Shown here: piece by piece, positions 1-6,474 of the stretch
Layout of the letters: the number at the start of each line of letters is the position of its first letter
Numbering within the stretch: position 1 is the first letter of the stretch
NCBI GenBank assembly: GCA_003512825.1
Contig: DOOI01000115.1
Span: 1 to 12,117, forward strand
DNA: 12,117 bases
Direction: 5' to 3'
Source: Paracoccaceae bacterium
GTDB lineage: Bacteria; Pseudomonadota; Alphaproteobacteria; Rhodobacterales; Rhodobacteraceae
Notes under the pieces: generated by a model
The model's input: only the letters and a program-made list of their open reading frames with translations
What the model was told of the DNA's origin: nothing
Databases searched by the model: none
Made by a program: the position numbers and the translations under genes

Positions 1-251
1 TCGTATTCAGCATCGAGCCGAGCAGCCTCCGAAATGGCCACATCCATCGGCTCGCCCTCAACCGGATAAGGCTCCGCTTTGCGCCACTCCGCAAGGTAGT
101 CATCAGAATCACGCGCACCGATTTTCATCGCCGCCCGGTCAATCGCCTGCTCAAACCGTTCCGGCAAAGGGCGCTTGGCTCCACCGCGGCCTTTGCCTAC
201 GATCACTTGCGCCGGAATATCCCGCCAAAATACGATTGTGACATCAGGCAT
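1..251 (-). CDS. 'Virulence factor' family small conserved protein, 3' end outside window
   Basis: An open frame runs from an ATG at 251-249 off the left edge with no stop, giving 83 visible residues. It begins MPDVTIVFWRDIPAQVIVGK and continues with a basic stretch (GRGGAKRPLPERF) and a helical EQAIDRAAMKIGARDSDDYLAEWRKAEPY segment. I recognise this as the short alphaproteobacterial family annotated in Pfam as 'Virulence factor'; the name is historical and no biochemical role is established. The start is well supported: a purine-rich AGAGAGGGGA lies just upstream (about 256-266 on the plus strand, complement). The gene is divergent from ppx, with 242 bp between them. Family members are about 100 residues long, so only the C-terminus is probably missing. 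The assignment is from memory of the N-terminal motif, not from a search. Confidence 0.75.
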   Translation of the reverse strand, partial: MPDVTIVFWRDIPAQVIVGKGRGGAKRPLPERFEQAIDRAAMKIGARDSDDYLAEWRKAEPYPVEGEPMDVAISEAARLDAEY

Positions 252-434
252 ATTCGATTCCCCTCTCTCGACTTGGGACCAATCGGTATCGCGGTTCGTT
301 TGCGACACACGGACGAATTTCGACATTGTGGCCGCATCGGGCGACACTTGCCGAAATACCCACTTCTCCGCTCCAAAACCAGCCAAAGTCAGATGAATAA
401 TGCTGAACTTCATTATGACCCACACCGCCCATCC

Positions 435-463
435 TTGCGTGATGCTCCCCAAAGGTCTACCCT
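435..463 (+). promoter_or_regulatory. Candidate sigma-70 promoter for ppx-rlmE
   Basis: A TTGCGT (-35, 435-440) and a TACCCT (-10, 458-463) are separated by exactly 17 bp and lie 31 bp before the ppx ATG. The -35 is identical to the one proposed below for tRNA-Val(UAC). The -10 is weak, so this is a candidate only. An imperfect inverted repeat ATAATG/CATTAT (397-402 and 411-416) lies just upstream and could be an operator or chance. Confidence 0.3.
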
Positions 464-493
464 GATTACAACTTGATTTTGGAGGGCGTGACG

Positions 494-1606
494 ATGGCGC
501 CCAGGCGTCCCAGAGGTGCGGGCGCTTTCCCTAAAGCGGTCGAGAGTCCCGCACCGAATACGCCTGATCCGGCAGAGCTTTACGCCGCGCTGGACTTGGG
601 CACGAATAGTTGTCGCATGCTGATTGCCCAACCTCAGGGCAACCAGTTTCATGTGATTGATAGCTTTTCCAAATCCGTCCAGCTTGGGCAGGGTCTTGAA
701 CAGTCTGGTCGTTTGAGCCGCGCCTCCATGGCCCGCACCGTTCAAGCAATGCGGATCTGCCAGCAAAAGCTTAAACGACACAAGGTCAAGCGCATGCGCC
801 TTGTGGCAACCGAAGCATGTCGCCGCGCCGCCAATGGCGCCGACTTTCTCGCCATGGTCCGACGCGAGACAGGGTTGCAACTCGAAATCATCCAACCCGA
901 AGAAGAGGCCCGGCTCGCCGTCATCTCTTGCGCGCCACTTGTCTCCACACGCACCGAGCAATTGCTGGTCGTCGACATCGGTGGCGGATCGACCGAACTG
1001 GTCTGGATTGATCTTTCCGCCGTGCCTGCCCGCGAACGCCCCCGCGCCATCATGCGTCTGCATGCAGGCTTTCACCCTCCTGCAAGTCCCTTTCCTGCAG
1101 CCAAGGTCGTGGATTGGATCAGCGTTCCGCTTGGTGTCGCAACACTGCGCGACCACTTCATTGACGTCGAGGACGACGCGGCGCGCTTCGCTCTAATGAG
1201 TTGGTATTTCGAAGAAAACCTTGCCGAATTCACCCCATATAAAGATGAACAAGCCCGCGAAGGCTTCCAAATTGTAGGCACCAGCGGCACCGTCACCACA
1301 GTTGCCGCCTCTCATCTCGGCCTCAAGCGCTACGACCGAACCAAAGTGGACGGCTTGCGAATGACATCCGATCAAATTGATAAAGTGATCCGTAACTATC
1401 TCGAACTCGGCCCCGATGGCCGTATAAACGACCCGCGCATTGGACAAGATCGGCAGGCGCTGATCATGTCGGGTGCCGCGATATTGCAGGCGCTGCTGCG
1501 GCTTTGGCCGACTGACAGGCTCTCGGTGGCCGACCGCGGCCTGCGCGAAGGCCTGCTTTACGCCCAGATGTCCGCTGATGGCGTCTTGGAAGATGGACCC
1601 TTCTGA
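494..1606 (+). CDS. ppx: Ppx/GppA phosphatase (exopolyphosphatase, short form)
   Basis: Encodes 370 residues of the Ppx/GppA branch of the ASKHA fold, which hydrolyses inorganic polyphosphate or pppGpp in the cytoplasm. Visible motifs: phosphate-1 loop ALDLGTNSCRMLIA (about 32-45), ATEACRRAANG (105-115), the catalytic-glutamate region QPEEEARLA (134-142), phosphate-2 DIGGGSTELVW (161-171), GTSGTVTTVAA (262-272) and the closing ADRGLREGLLY (346-356). It has only the two ASKHA lobes; the C-terminal HD-type region of the roughly 510-residue E. coli Ppx is absent. Compared with E. coli Ppx there are some 20-25 extra residues after the phosphate-2 loop (about 172-208). The ATG at 494 is preferred because GGAGGG sits 7 bp upstream; an in-frame TTG at 473 would put that ribosome-binding site inside the gene. 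It is followed by rlmE on the same strand. Polyphosphatase versus pppGpp phosphatase cannot be decided from sequence alone. Confidence 0.93.
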   Translation: MAPRRPRGAGAFPKAVESPAPNTPDPAELYAALDLGTNSCRMLIAQPQGNQFHVIDSFSKSVQLGQGLEQSGRLSRASMARTVQAMRICQQKLKRHKVKRMRLVATEACRRAANGADFLAMVRRETGLQLEIIQPEEEARLAVISCAPLVSTRTEQLLVVDIGGGSTELVWIDLSAVPARERPRAIMRLHAGFHPPASPFPAAKVVDWISVPLGVATLRDHFIDVEDDAARFALMSWYFEENLAEFTPYKDEQAREGFQIVGTSGTVTTVAASHLGLKRYDRTKVDGLRMTSDQIDKVIRNYLELGPDGRINDPRIGQDRQALIMSGAAILQALLRLWPTDRLSVADRGLREGLLYAQMSADGVLEDGPF

Positions 1607-1680
1607 AGGCTTGCCTTCTGACGTAAATGAGGCCAGACGAGCCTGTCCACCAATCGGTGCGGCAAAAAAGGACGAAGACG

Positions 1681-2418
1681 GTGGCAAAGAACATTTCCGG
1701 GCGCGGTCAGCGCGATCTGAAAGAAAAGGTGAAGACCGCGCGTGGGCGGAAACTCTCCTCGACCCGTTGGCTCGAACGCCAATTGAACGACCCCTATGTC
1801 AAACGGGCCCGGACCGAGGGCTACCGTGGCCGCGCCGCGTTCAAAATCTTGGAACTCGACGATAAATATCGTTTTCTGGTGCCCGGCGCGCGCGTCGTCG
1901 ATTTGGGCTGCGCTCCCGGCGGATGGTGCCAAGTTGCCGTCAAGCGGGTGAACGCTCTGGGCGAGAAGTCCGGCAAAAAGATTGGCCGCGTTTTGGGGGT
2001 CGACCTGCAAGAGGTCGAACCAATCACCGGCGCAGAGATCCATCAGCTCGATTTTCTCGATGAAGAAGCCGATGATTTGGTCAAGGGCTGGCTGGGCGGG
2101 CCCGCGGATGTGGTCATGTCTGACATGGCCGCTTCGGCCAGCGGCCACCAACAAACCGATCACCTGCGGATCATCACCCTGTGCGAGGCTGCCGCATATT
2201 TTGCCTTCGATGTGCTTGAAGAAGGCGGAACTTTTGTCGCCAAGGTTTTGGCCGGAGGTGCCGAAGGCGAGCTGCAAAAACTGCTCAAGCTGAATTTCGA
2301 CAAAGTCGCCAACGTCAAGCCACCAGCAAGCCGCTCAGACAGCTCTGAAAAATTCGTCGTGGCCACAGGGTTTCGAGGCCGCAACCTCCCCTCTCAAAGT
2401 GACACCTCCGAGGATTAA
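1681..2418 (+). CDS. rlmE: 23S rRNA (uridine-2552-2'-O)-methyltransferase RlmE (FtsJ)
   Basis: Encodes 245 residues. RlmE 2'-O-methylates U2552 in the A-loop of 23S rRNA using S-adenosylmethionine, late in 50S assembly. The SAM-binding motif DLGCAPGGW is at 74-82 and VMSDMA at 145-150. The K-D-K-E catalytic tetrad of the FtsJ family can be placed at K55 (AAFKILEL), D148 (SDMA), K188 (VAKVL) and E223 (SSEKF). A basic N-terminal tail of about 45 residues ([19 protein letters not shown]) precedes the core, longer than in E. coli, and a short acidic C-terminal tail follows. I chose the GTG at 1681 because AAAAGGA ends 8 bp upstream and the protein then begins [13 protein letters not shown]; the in-frame ATG at 1627 has no Shine-Dalgarno. 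It lies 74 bp after ppx with no terminator between, so co-transcription is likely. Its stop overlaps the convergent small ORF at 2415 by 4 bp. Confidence 0.95.
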   Translation: MAKNISGRGQRDLKEKVKTARGRKLSSTRWLERQLNDPYVKRARTEGYRGRAAFKILELDDKYRFLVPGARVVDLGCAPGGWCQVAVKRVNALGEKSGKKIGRVLGVDLQEVEPITGAEIHQLDFLDEEADDLVKGWLGGPADVVMSDMAASASGHQQTDHLRIITLCEAAAYFAFDVLEEGGTFVAKVLAGGAEGELQKLLKLNFDKVANVKPPASRSDSSEKFVVATGFRGRNLPSQSDTSED

Positions 2419-2615
2419 GTCCGGCGCCCTGCGCCTCGCACCAGCGAAGTCAACGCAGCCTGCCGAAGCGCCTCTGAGTTCATTTTTGAATAGGGTGCTT
2501 CTGCGCGCCGCTTGCAAATTTCTTCGGCAAAATCAGTCTGACGCAACAATTCAAACAACCGCGCATGCGGCGTTAGCAACGCGGTCTGTGGACCCGACTC
2601 TGTTTCATGTTCCAT
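2415..2615 (-). CDS. Hypothetical small protein, 66 residues, unrecognised
   Basis: This ATG-to-TAA frame encodes [20 protein letters not shown] and then a largely helical, basic C-terminal half ([20 protein letters not shown], then [10 protein letters not shown]). In its favour: a plausible ribosome-binding site (GGTAGAGG, about 6-7 bp upstream), codon use resembling the neighbours, and tail-to-tail packing against rlmE with a 4-bp overlap, leaving no wasted space. Against it: short length, no recognised domain, no promoter. No signal peptide or membrane segment is visible. It overlaps the even smaller upstream frame (2605-2733) by 11 bp. I do not recognise it and propose no function. Confidence 0.38.
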   Translation of the reverse strand: MEHETESGPQTALLTPHARLFELLRQTDFAEEICKRRAEAPYSKMNSEALRQAALTSLVRGAGRRT

Positions 2616-2794
2616 CCGAAACCTCTACCTTGATGCGCCTTAACATCGGGTAAAAGTATCCAAGGATTACGGCGCGAATAGGCAGCCCGCGCGCCACTGC
2701 TGTGACCATTTTACGGCTGTCAATCGAATGCATTTAGGCCATACGCCATGCCGCGCTGAAATAAACCAGCGTATTTTCAATGCTATAAGGAGAA
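2419..2794. other. Interval between rlmE and the tRNA genes
   Basis: Apart from the two doubtful minus-strand ORFs, these 376 bp hold little. A short GGCGC-CCT-GCGCC hairpin (2423-2435) just after rlmE has no T-tract. A CGCTG/CAGCG hairpin (2754-2771) lies beyond the 3' end of tRNA-Val(UAC) and also lacks a minus-strand T-tract. No repeat, integrase fragment or attachment-site duplication of the tRNA 3' end was seen. Confidence 0.5.
2605..2733 (-). CDS. Possible 42-residue micro-ORF, weak
   Basis: An ATG-to-TGA frame of 43 codons lies downstream of tRNA-Val(UAC). It reads MHSIDSRKMVTAVARGLPIR, then a hydrophobic AVILGYFYPML segment and a basic RRIKVEV end. Its stop overlaps the start region of the 66-residue ORF by 11 bp, an arrangement compatible with translational coupling. 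There is no convincing Shine-Dalgarno sequence, so it may be spurious or a remnant of an older gene. It is listed mainly so that its position is recorded. Confidence 0.15.
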   Translation of the reverse strand: MHSIDSRKMVTAVARGLPIRAVILGYFYPMLRRIKVEVSDGT

Positions 2795-2870
<76 letters not shown>

Positions 2871-2879
2871 GTGAGACGC

Positions 2880-2908
2880 GGTCTAGCCAAACTCCCGCAC
2901 CGACGCAA
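2880..2908 (-). promoter_or_regulatory. Promoter of tRNA-Val(UAC)
   Basis: On the minus strand, TTGCGT (complement of 2903-2908) and TAGACC (complement of 2880-2885) are separated by 17 bp. The -10 ends 9 bp before the first tRNA base, so the primary transcript would carry only a few leader nucleotides. The GC-rich stretch after the -10 (GCGTCTCAC) resembles a stringent-control discriminator. The same geometry recurs at the other tRNA-Val gene, which strengthens the call. Confidence 0.6.
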
Positions 2909-2969
2909 GACTGCCCGAAGCGAAATTCGCGATAAATCGCAATCCCTGTCCTAACAACATGCGGGCATT

Positions 2970-2997
2970 AAAAAACGCGCCGACAAAGCGACGCGTT
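2970..2997 (-). terminator. Intrinsic terminator of tRNA-Val(CAC), possibly also of the HU-like mRNA
   Basis: Read on the minus strand, an AACGCGTCG arm and a CGGCGCGTT arm pair over 9 bp (one G-U wobble) around a CTTTGT loop. They are followed by TTTT, six consecutive T in all counting the end of the arm. It lies 7 bp after the encoded CCA of tRNA-Val(CAC) and separates the two tRNA transcription units. Confidence 0.75.
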
Positions 2998-3004
2998 ATT
3001 TTAA

Positions 3005-3079
3005 TGGTGGGCGATAAGAGATTCGAACTCCTGACATCTTCGATGTGAACGAAGCGCTCTACCACTGAGCTAATCGCCC
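3005..3079 (-). tRNA. tRNA-Val (anticodon CAC)
   Basis: A complete 75-nt cloverleaf on the minus strand. The acceptor is GGGCGAT/ATCGCCC, the D-arm GCTC-AGTGGTA-GAGC (loop one base shorter than in the neighbour), and the anticodon stem CTTCG/CGAAG holds loop TTCACAT. The T-arm is AGGAG-TTCGAAT-CTCTT, the discriminator is A, and CCA is encoded (3005-3007). Anticodon CAC reads the valine codon GUG. The anticodon arm and adjoining bases are nearly identical to the UAC gene 134 bp away, so the pair probably arose by duplication. It starts 18 bp after the stop of the HU-like gene. Confidence 0.96.
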
Positions 3080-3088
3080 GTGCGGTGG

Positions 3089-3117
3089 GAAATAGCCTCA
3101 CTCAGCCGGCTCTGCAA
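3089..3117 (-). promoter_or_regulatory. Promoter of tRNA-Val(CAC), -35 inside the HU-like gene
   Basis: On the minus strand, TTGCAG (complement of 3112-3117) and TATTTC (complement of 3089-3094) are spaced by 17 bp. The -10 ends 9 bp before the tRNA 5' base, exactly as for the other tRNA-Val. The -35 box lies in the last codons of the HU-like gene, and the spacer covers that gene's TGA (3098-3100). Confidence 0.55.
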
Positions 3118-3676
3118 GAGCTTCCGAAACCTCTTCGGCATCATTTTCGCCATCCTCGTCCGTATCCCCGGCCTCTGCCCCTGAACGAAGCTGATCCACA
3201 ACGCTCGCCCCATCCTCAGCAAAAACGGGGGCTGCCGCTGTCCGAACCTTCAGCATCAGAACCTGACCACCCGCCACGGTCTTTTGCTTGTTTACTTTGA
3301 TCTTGCCCAAAGGCGGCACATTAAGATCCGTGCCCGAGGCCAGCGTCTCGGCCAGAACCGCAAAAAGCGCTTCTACAACAGGCTTTACTTGGTTTTTTCG
3401 CAGCCCGCCTCGCTTTGCTACCCGGTCAATGAACTCACGCTTTTTCATCTCGCGGCCACCAACCGAGGTCTTTATTTCCGTCACCACCGGCTCAACCGCA
3501 GGCGCAGCAGCGGCCACAGCATCCGCTGCAGTCGGTGCCATTGCCGCTTTCACCACCTGCGGTGCGGCGACAGGTGCCTTCCCGCTCGCAGTCGATCTGG
3601 CACGGGATTCCGGCGCTTTGCTTGAAGTCGTTTTCTTGTTCTTCGAAGTCGTCGATTTGGCCATAATGGAACTCAT
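3098..3676 (-). CDS. HU-family DNA-binding protein with basic N-terminal and acidic C-terminal tails
   Basis: Encodes 192 residues, about twice the length of ordinary HU (about 90). Three parts are visible: a Lys/Ser/Thr/Ala-rich disordered N-terminus (1-70, histone H1-like), an HU-like core from GREMKKREFIDRVAKRGGL to PPLGKIKV (about 74-128), and an acidic tail rich in E and D (152-192). The core matches HU helices 1-2 and the start of the sheet. The DNA-grasping arm is degenerate: the R-x-x-x-GRNP-xTG signature is replaced by a short NKQKTVAGGQVLMLKV stretch. It probably binds DNA in the nucleoid, but classical HU bending is doubtful. AGGAA lies just before the ATG at 3676; an in-frame ATG at 3664 is possible. 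The gene follows lon, as hupB does in enterobacteria, but an intrinsic terminator lies between them. The promoter is unclear; a TAGAAT lies upstream but has no well-spaced -35. Confidence 0.85.
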   Translation of the reverse strand: MSSIMAKSTTSKNKKTTSSKAPESRARSTASGKAPVAAPQVVKAAMAPTAADAVAAAAPAVEPVVTEIKTSVGGREMKKREFIDRVAKRGGLRKNQVKPVVEALFAVLAETLASGTDLNVPPLGKIKVNKQKTVAGGQVLMLKVRTAAAPVFAEDGASVVDQLRSGAEAGDTDEDGENDAEEVSEALAEPAE

Positions 3677-3777
3677 TGTTTCCTGTGTAGCAACAGCATA
3701 ACCGGAGATCGTTAACCATTCTACCCACTCTCAACAATAAAAACGGCAAGCGACATCGCCATATGAGCAGGAAACAG

Positions 3778-3810
3778 AAAAAGCCCGCTCGCTTTCACGA
3801 ACGGGCTTTT
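3778..3810 (-). terminator. Intrinsic terminator after lon (symmetric, could work both ways)
   Basis: On the minus strand, AAAAGCCCG and CGGGCTTTT pair as a 9-bp outer stem. An inner 3-bp extension follows one mismatch, with a 6-base loop. TTTTTCTGTTT follows for lon transcription. The plus strand also has TTTTCTTTT after the stem. It lies 38 bp after the lon stop and insulates the HU-like gene. Confidence 0.85.
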
Positions 3811-3822
3811 CTTTTCGCTTAG

Positions 3823-3838
3823 CCGCAGCGCGCTGCGG
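3823..3838. repeat. 16-bp perfect palindrome after lon
   Basis: CCGCAGCGCGCTGCGG is a perfect self-complementary 16-mer placed 9 bp beyond the lon stop, between it and the terminator. As RNA it could form a short hairpin; as DNA it is a dyad. It may protect the lon mRNA 3' end or be incidental. No second copy was noticed in the window. Confidence 0.5.
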
Positions 3839-3847
3839 TCACATCTC

Positions 3848-6253
3848 TCAATGTGTCGTGGCCGCCGCCGATGTCGCAGTAGCTTTCGCCGCCGCAGCCG
3901 CCGCAGCCTCTTCTGCTTCTTCATCCCATTCAATGGGTTCAGGGCTTCGGACAAGCGCGTGCTTCAACACCTCGGACACATGCGTTACTGGAATGATCTC
4001 CAAGCCGGCTTTCACATTTTCCGGGATATCCACCAAATCCTTTTCATTTTCTTCAGGGATAAACACGGTTTTCACGCCTGCGCGCAGCGCCGCAAGGAGC
4101 TTCTCTTTCAGGCCGCCAATCGCCAAGGCATTGCCACGCAAGGTCACCTCGCCTGTCATTGCCACATCTTTGCGAACCGGAATTTGCGTCAATACCGAAA
4201 CAATAGATGTCACCATTGCCAGGCCAGCAGACGGGCCATCCTTTGGCGTTGCGCCTTCGGGCACGTGCACGTGAATATCCCATTTGTCGAACTTGGGTGG
4301 CTTCACACCAATCTGCGGCGCAATCGAGCGCACATAAGAAGACGCCGCATCAATCGACTCCTTCATCACATCGCCCAGCTTGCCCGTGGTCTTCATGCGG
4401 CCCTTGCCGGGCAGGCGCAGCGCTTCGATGGACAGGATTTCCCCGCCAACCGACGTCCAAGCCAAGCCCGTTACGACGCCAACCTGATCTTCTTTTTCCG
4501 CCAGACCATAGCGGAACTTCTTCACACCAAGATACTTGTCGACGTTATCCGCATCCACGATCACCTGTTTGGCATTGCCCTTGATGATCTCAGTCACAGC
4601 CTTGCGCGAGAGCTTGGCAATCTCCCGCTCCAGATTTCGCACCCCGGCTTCCCGCGTGTAGCGCCGGATCAATTCCATCAGCGCCGCATCAGTGACTTCG
4701 AATTCGCCTTTGCGAAGCCCATGCGCCTTGACCTGCTTTTCGACCAAATGCTGCCGCGCGATCTCACGCTTCTCATCTTCGGTGTAGCCCGCAAGTGTGA
4801 TGATCTCCATCCGGTCAAGCAACGGCCCCGCCATGTTATAGCTATTGGCGGTTGTCAGGAACATGACGTTGGAGAGGTCATATTCGACCTCTAGATAATG
4901 ATCCACGAAGGTGCTGTTTTGCTCCGGATCAAGGACCTCCAGCAGAGCGGCCGCCGGATCCCCCCTGAAATCATTACCCATCTTGTCAATTTCATCGAGC
5001 AAAATAAGCGGATTGGTCGTTTTCGCCTTTTTGAGCGCTTGAATGATCTTCCCGGGCATAGAGCCAATATATGTCCGACGATGGCCACGAATTTCGCTCT
5101 CGTCACGCACGCCACCCAGCGAAATGCGGATGAATTCGCGCCCCGTCGCCTTGGCTACAGATTTCCCAAGCGAGGTCTTACCCACACCGGGCGGGCCAAC
5201 GAGGCACAAAATTGGGCCTTTCAGCTTCACCGAGCGGGTTTGCACAGCCAGATACTCAACGATCCGCTCCTTCACTTTGTCCAAGCCATAGTGATCGGCA
5301 TCAAGCACGTCTTGCGCCTTGTGCAAGTCCTTCTTGACCCGCGACTTCACCCCCCATGGCAGCGAAAGGATCCAATCAAGGTAGTTCCGCACCACCGTGG
5401 CTTCTGCTGACATCGGCGACATCGACTTGAGTTTTTTCAGCTCTGCATCAGCCTTCTCGCGCGCTTCTTTTGACAGCTTTGTGCCCTCAATGCGCTCCTC
5501 AAGCTCGGAAATCTCGTTCGAGTCCTCGCCGTCGCCCAATTCTTTCTGAATAGCCTTCATCTGCTCATTCAGATAATACTCGCGCTGCGTTTTCTCCATC
5601 TGGGACTTCACGCGCGTCTTGATCTTTTTCTCGACCTGCAAGACCGACATTTCGCCCTGCATCTGGCCATAGACCCGCTCAAGCCGTTCCGCCACTTCCA
5701 GCGTCTCCAGCAACTCCTGCTTCTGAGCCACTTCAATGCCCAAATGCCCAGAGACAAGGTCAGCCAGCTTGGACGGCTCCGTGGTCTCGGCCACAGCAAC
5801 CAAAGCTTCCTCGGGAATGTTTTTGCGGATCTTGGCGTAGCGCTCAAATTCCTCCGCCACGGCACGCACCAACGCTTCAATCGATGGTCCGTCACCCAAC
5901 GTTTCGTCCAGATGCTCAGCTTTGGCCAAGAAATACGGCTCGGACTGCAAGAACTCGGTGATTGTCACCCGCCCTTGGCCTTCAACCAATACCTTCACCG
6001 TGCCATCGGGCAGCTTCAAAAGCTGCAGCACATTCGCCAGAACGCCTGTGCGATAGATCCCGTTTACATCCGGATCATCAACACTTGGGTCCATTTGCGA
6101 GGAGAGCAAAATCTGTTTGTCATCTGCCATCACCTCTTCCAGCGCACGCACCGACTTCTCGCGCCCAACAAAAAGCGGCACGATCATATGCGGAAACACG
6201 ACGATGTCGCGCAGCGGCAGCACGGGATAGGAGGGATTGAGTGGTTCTTTCAT
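3848..6253 (-). CDS. lon: ATP-dependent protease La (Lon)
   Basis: Encodes 801 residues (E. coli Lon 784). Lon is the homo-hexameric AAA+ serine protease of the cytoplasm, degrading misfolded and specific regulatory proteins. Domains in order: N-terminal LON substrate domain (about 8-205, starting YPVLPLRDIVVFP), coiled-coil linker (about 205-285), AAA+ module with Walker A GPPGVGKT (353-360) and Walker B LILLDEID (416-423), and the protease domain with the Ser-Lys dyad S675 (PKDGPSAG) and K718 (GGLKEKLL), 43 residues apart as in E. coli. A low-complexity Glu/Ala tail (about 778-801, including a run of seven Ala) follows the protease domain. The ATG at 6253 is chosen because AGGA is 7 bp upstream and the next residues are the canonical LON start. 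A longer frame from 6340 would begin upstream of the predicted transcription start. It is followed by an intrinsic terminator. Confidence 0.98.
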   Translation of the reverse strand: MKEPLNPSYPVLPLRDIVVFPHMIVPLFVGREKSVRALEEVMADDKQILLSSQMDPSVDDPDVNGIYRTGVLANVLQLLKLPDGTVKVLVEGQGRVTITEFLQSEPYFLAKAEHLDETLGDGPSIEALVRAVAEEFERYAKIRKNIPEEALVAVAETTEPSKLADLVSGHLGIEVAQKQELLETLEVAERLERVYGQMQGEMSVLQVEKKIKTRVKSQMEKTQREYYLNEQMKAIQKELGDGEDSNEISELEERIEGTKLSKEAREKADAELKKLKSMSPMSAEATVVRNYLDWILSLPWGVKSRVKKDLHKAQDVLDADHYGLDKVKERIVEYLAVQTRSVKLKGPILCLVGPPGVGKTSLGKSVAKATGREFIRISLGGVRDESEIRGHRRTYIGSMPGKIIQALKKAKTTNPLILLDEIDKMGNDFRGDPAAALLEVLDPEQNSTFVDHYLEVEYDLSNVMFLTTANSYNMAGPLLDRMEIITLAGYTEDEKREIARQHLVEKQVKAHGLRKGEFEVTDAALMELIRRYTREAGVRNLEREIAKLSRKAVTEIIKGNAKQVIVDADNVDKYLGVKKFRYGLAEKEDQVGVVTGLAWTSVGGEILSIEALRLPGKGRMKTTGKLGDVMKESIDAASSYVRSIAPQIGVKPPKFDKWDIHVHVPEGATPKDGPSAGLAMVTSIVSVLTQIPVRKDVAMTGEVTLRGNALAIGGLKEKLLAALRAGVKTVFIPEENEKDLVDIPENVKAGLEIIPVTHVSEVLKHALVRSPEPIEWDEEAEEAAAAAAAKATATSAAATTH

Positions 6254-6328
6254 GCGCTTTTCCTGTCTGCGGCAAGCCGGCGGGTCCCGTTTATCAGCAA
6301 CCCCGACCGCTTCCATCCTGAATGACTG

Positions 6329-6359
6329 TATTTGGGGCAACCTGCCCCGAGTTTCAACC
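6329..6359 (-). promoter_or_regulatory. Heat-shock (sigma-32 type) promoter of lon
   Basis: On the minus strand GGTTGAAAC (complement of 6351-6359) is followed after a 14-bp spacer (counted from TTGAAA) by CCCCAAATA (complement of 6329-6337). This closely fits the RpoH pattern of a TTGAAA-type -35 and a CCCCAT-type -10. Transcription would start near 6320, giving a leader of about 65-70 nt before the lon ATG. The spacer contains a perfect GGGGCA-ACC-TGCCCC dyad (6334-6348) that overlaps the -10. lon is a classical RpoH target, which agrees with the call. Confidence 0.6.
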
Positions 6360-6474
6360 AGATCAAGCTCTCGTCAGTCATCACAATGCAAGTGACGTGC
6401 CCCGAGAACAAGAGCTGGCTGAAAAGTTTCGTCTACAATTTTAGTTTGCGGGGTCCCCAATTCGCGCGCAGGGC

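Noticed and set aside
413..1156. Long minus-strand open frame antisense to ppx (247 residues)
   Set aside because: It mirrors the ppx frame, has Cys/His-rich composition with no domain, and lacks a ribosome-binding site; ppx on the other strand has every family motif.
1627..1680. Upstream ATG of rlmE adding 18 residues
   Set aside because: No Shine-Dalgarno before 1627, whereas the GTG at 1681 has AAAAGGA at good spacing and gives the usual family N-terminus.
1558..2277. Minus-strand open frame antisense to rlmE (239 residues)
   Set aside because: It is a shadow of the RlmE coding frame with no recognisable domain; the K-D-K-E tetrad and SAM motif establish the plus strand as coding.
2754..2771. 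CGCTG/CAGCG hairpin downstream of tRNA-Val(UAC) as its terminator
   Set aside because: The stem is only 5 bp with an 8-base loop, and no minus-strand T-tract follows.
3851..4894. Plus-strand open frame antisense to lon (347 residues)
   Set aside because: His/Arg/Phe-rich composition typical of an antisense shadow, and lon is unambiguous on the other strand.
6254..6340. Longer N-terminus for Lon (29 extra residues from 6340)
   Set aside because: It would begin in the -10/spacer region of the predicted promoter, lacks the canonical LON-domain start, and the ATG at 6253 has a well-placed AGGA.
6450..6458. GGGGTCCCC palindrome between the flavodoxin gene and lon
   Set aside because: Too short for a terminator stem and no T-tract; no role can be supported.
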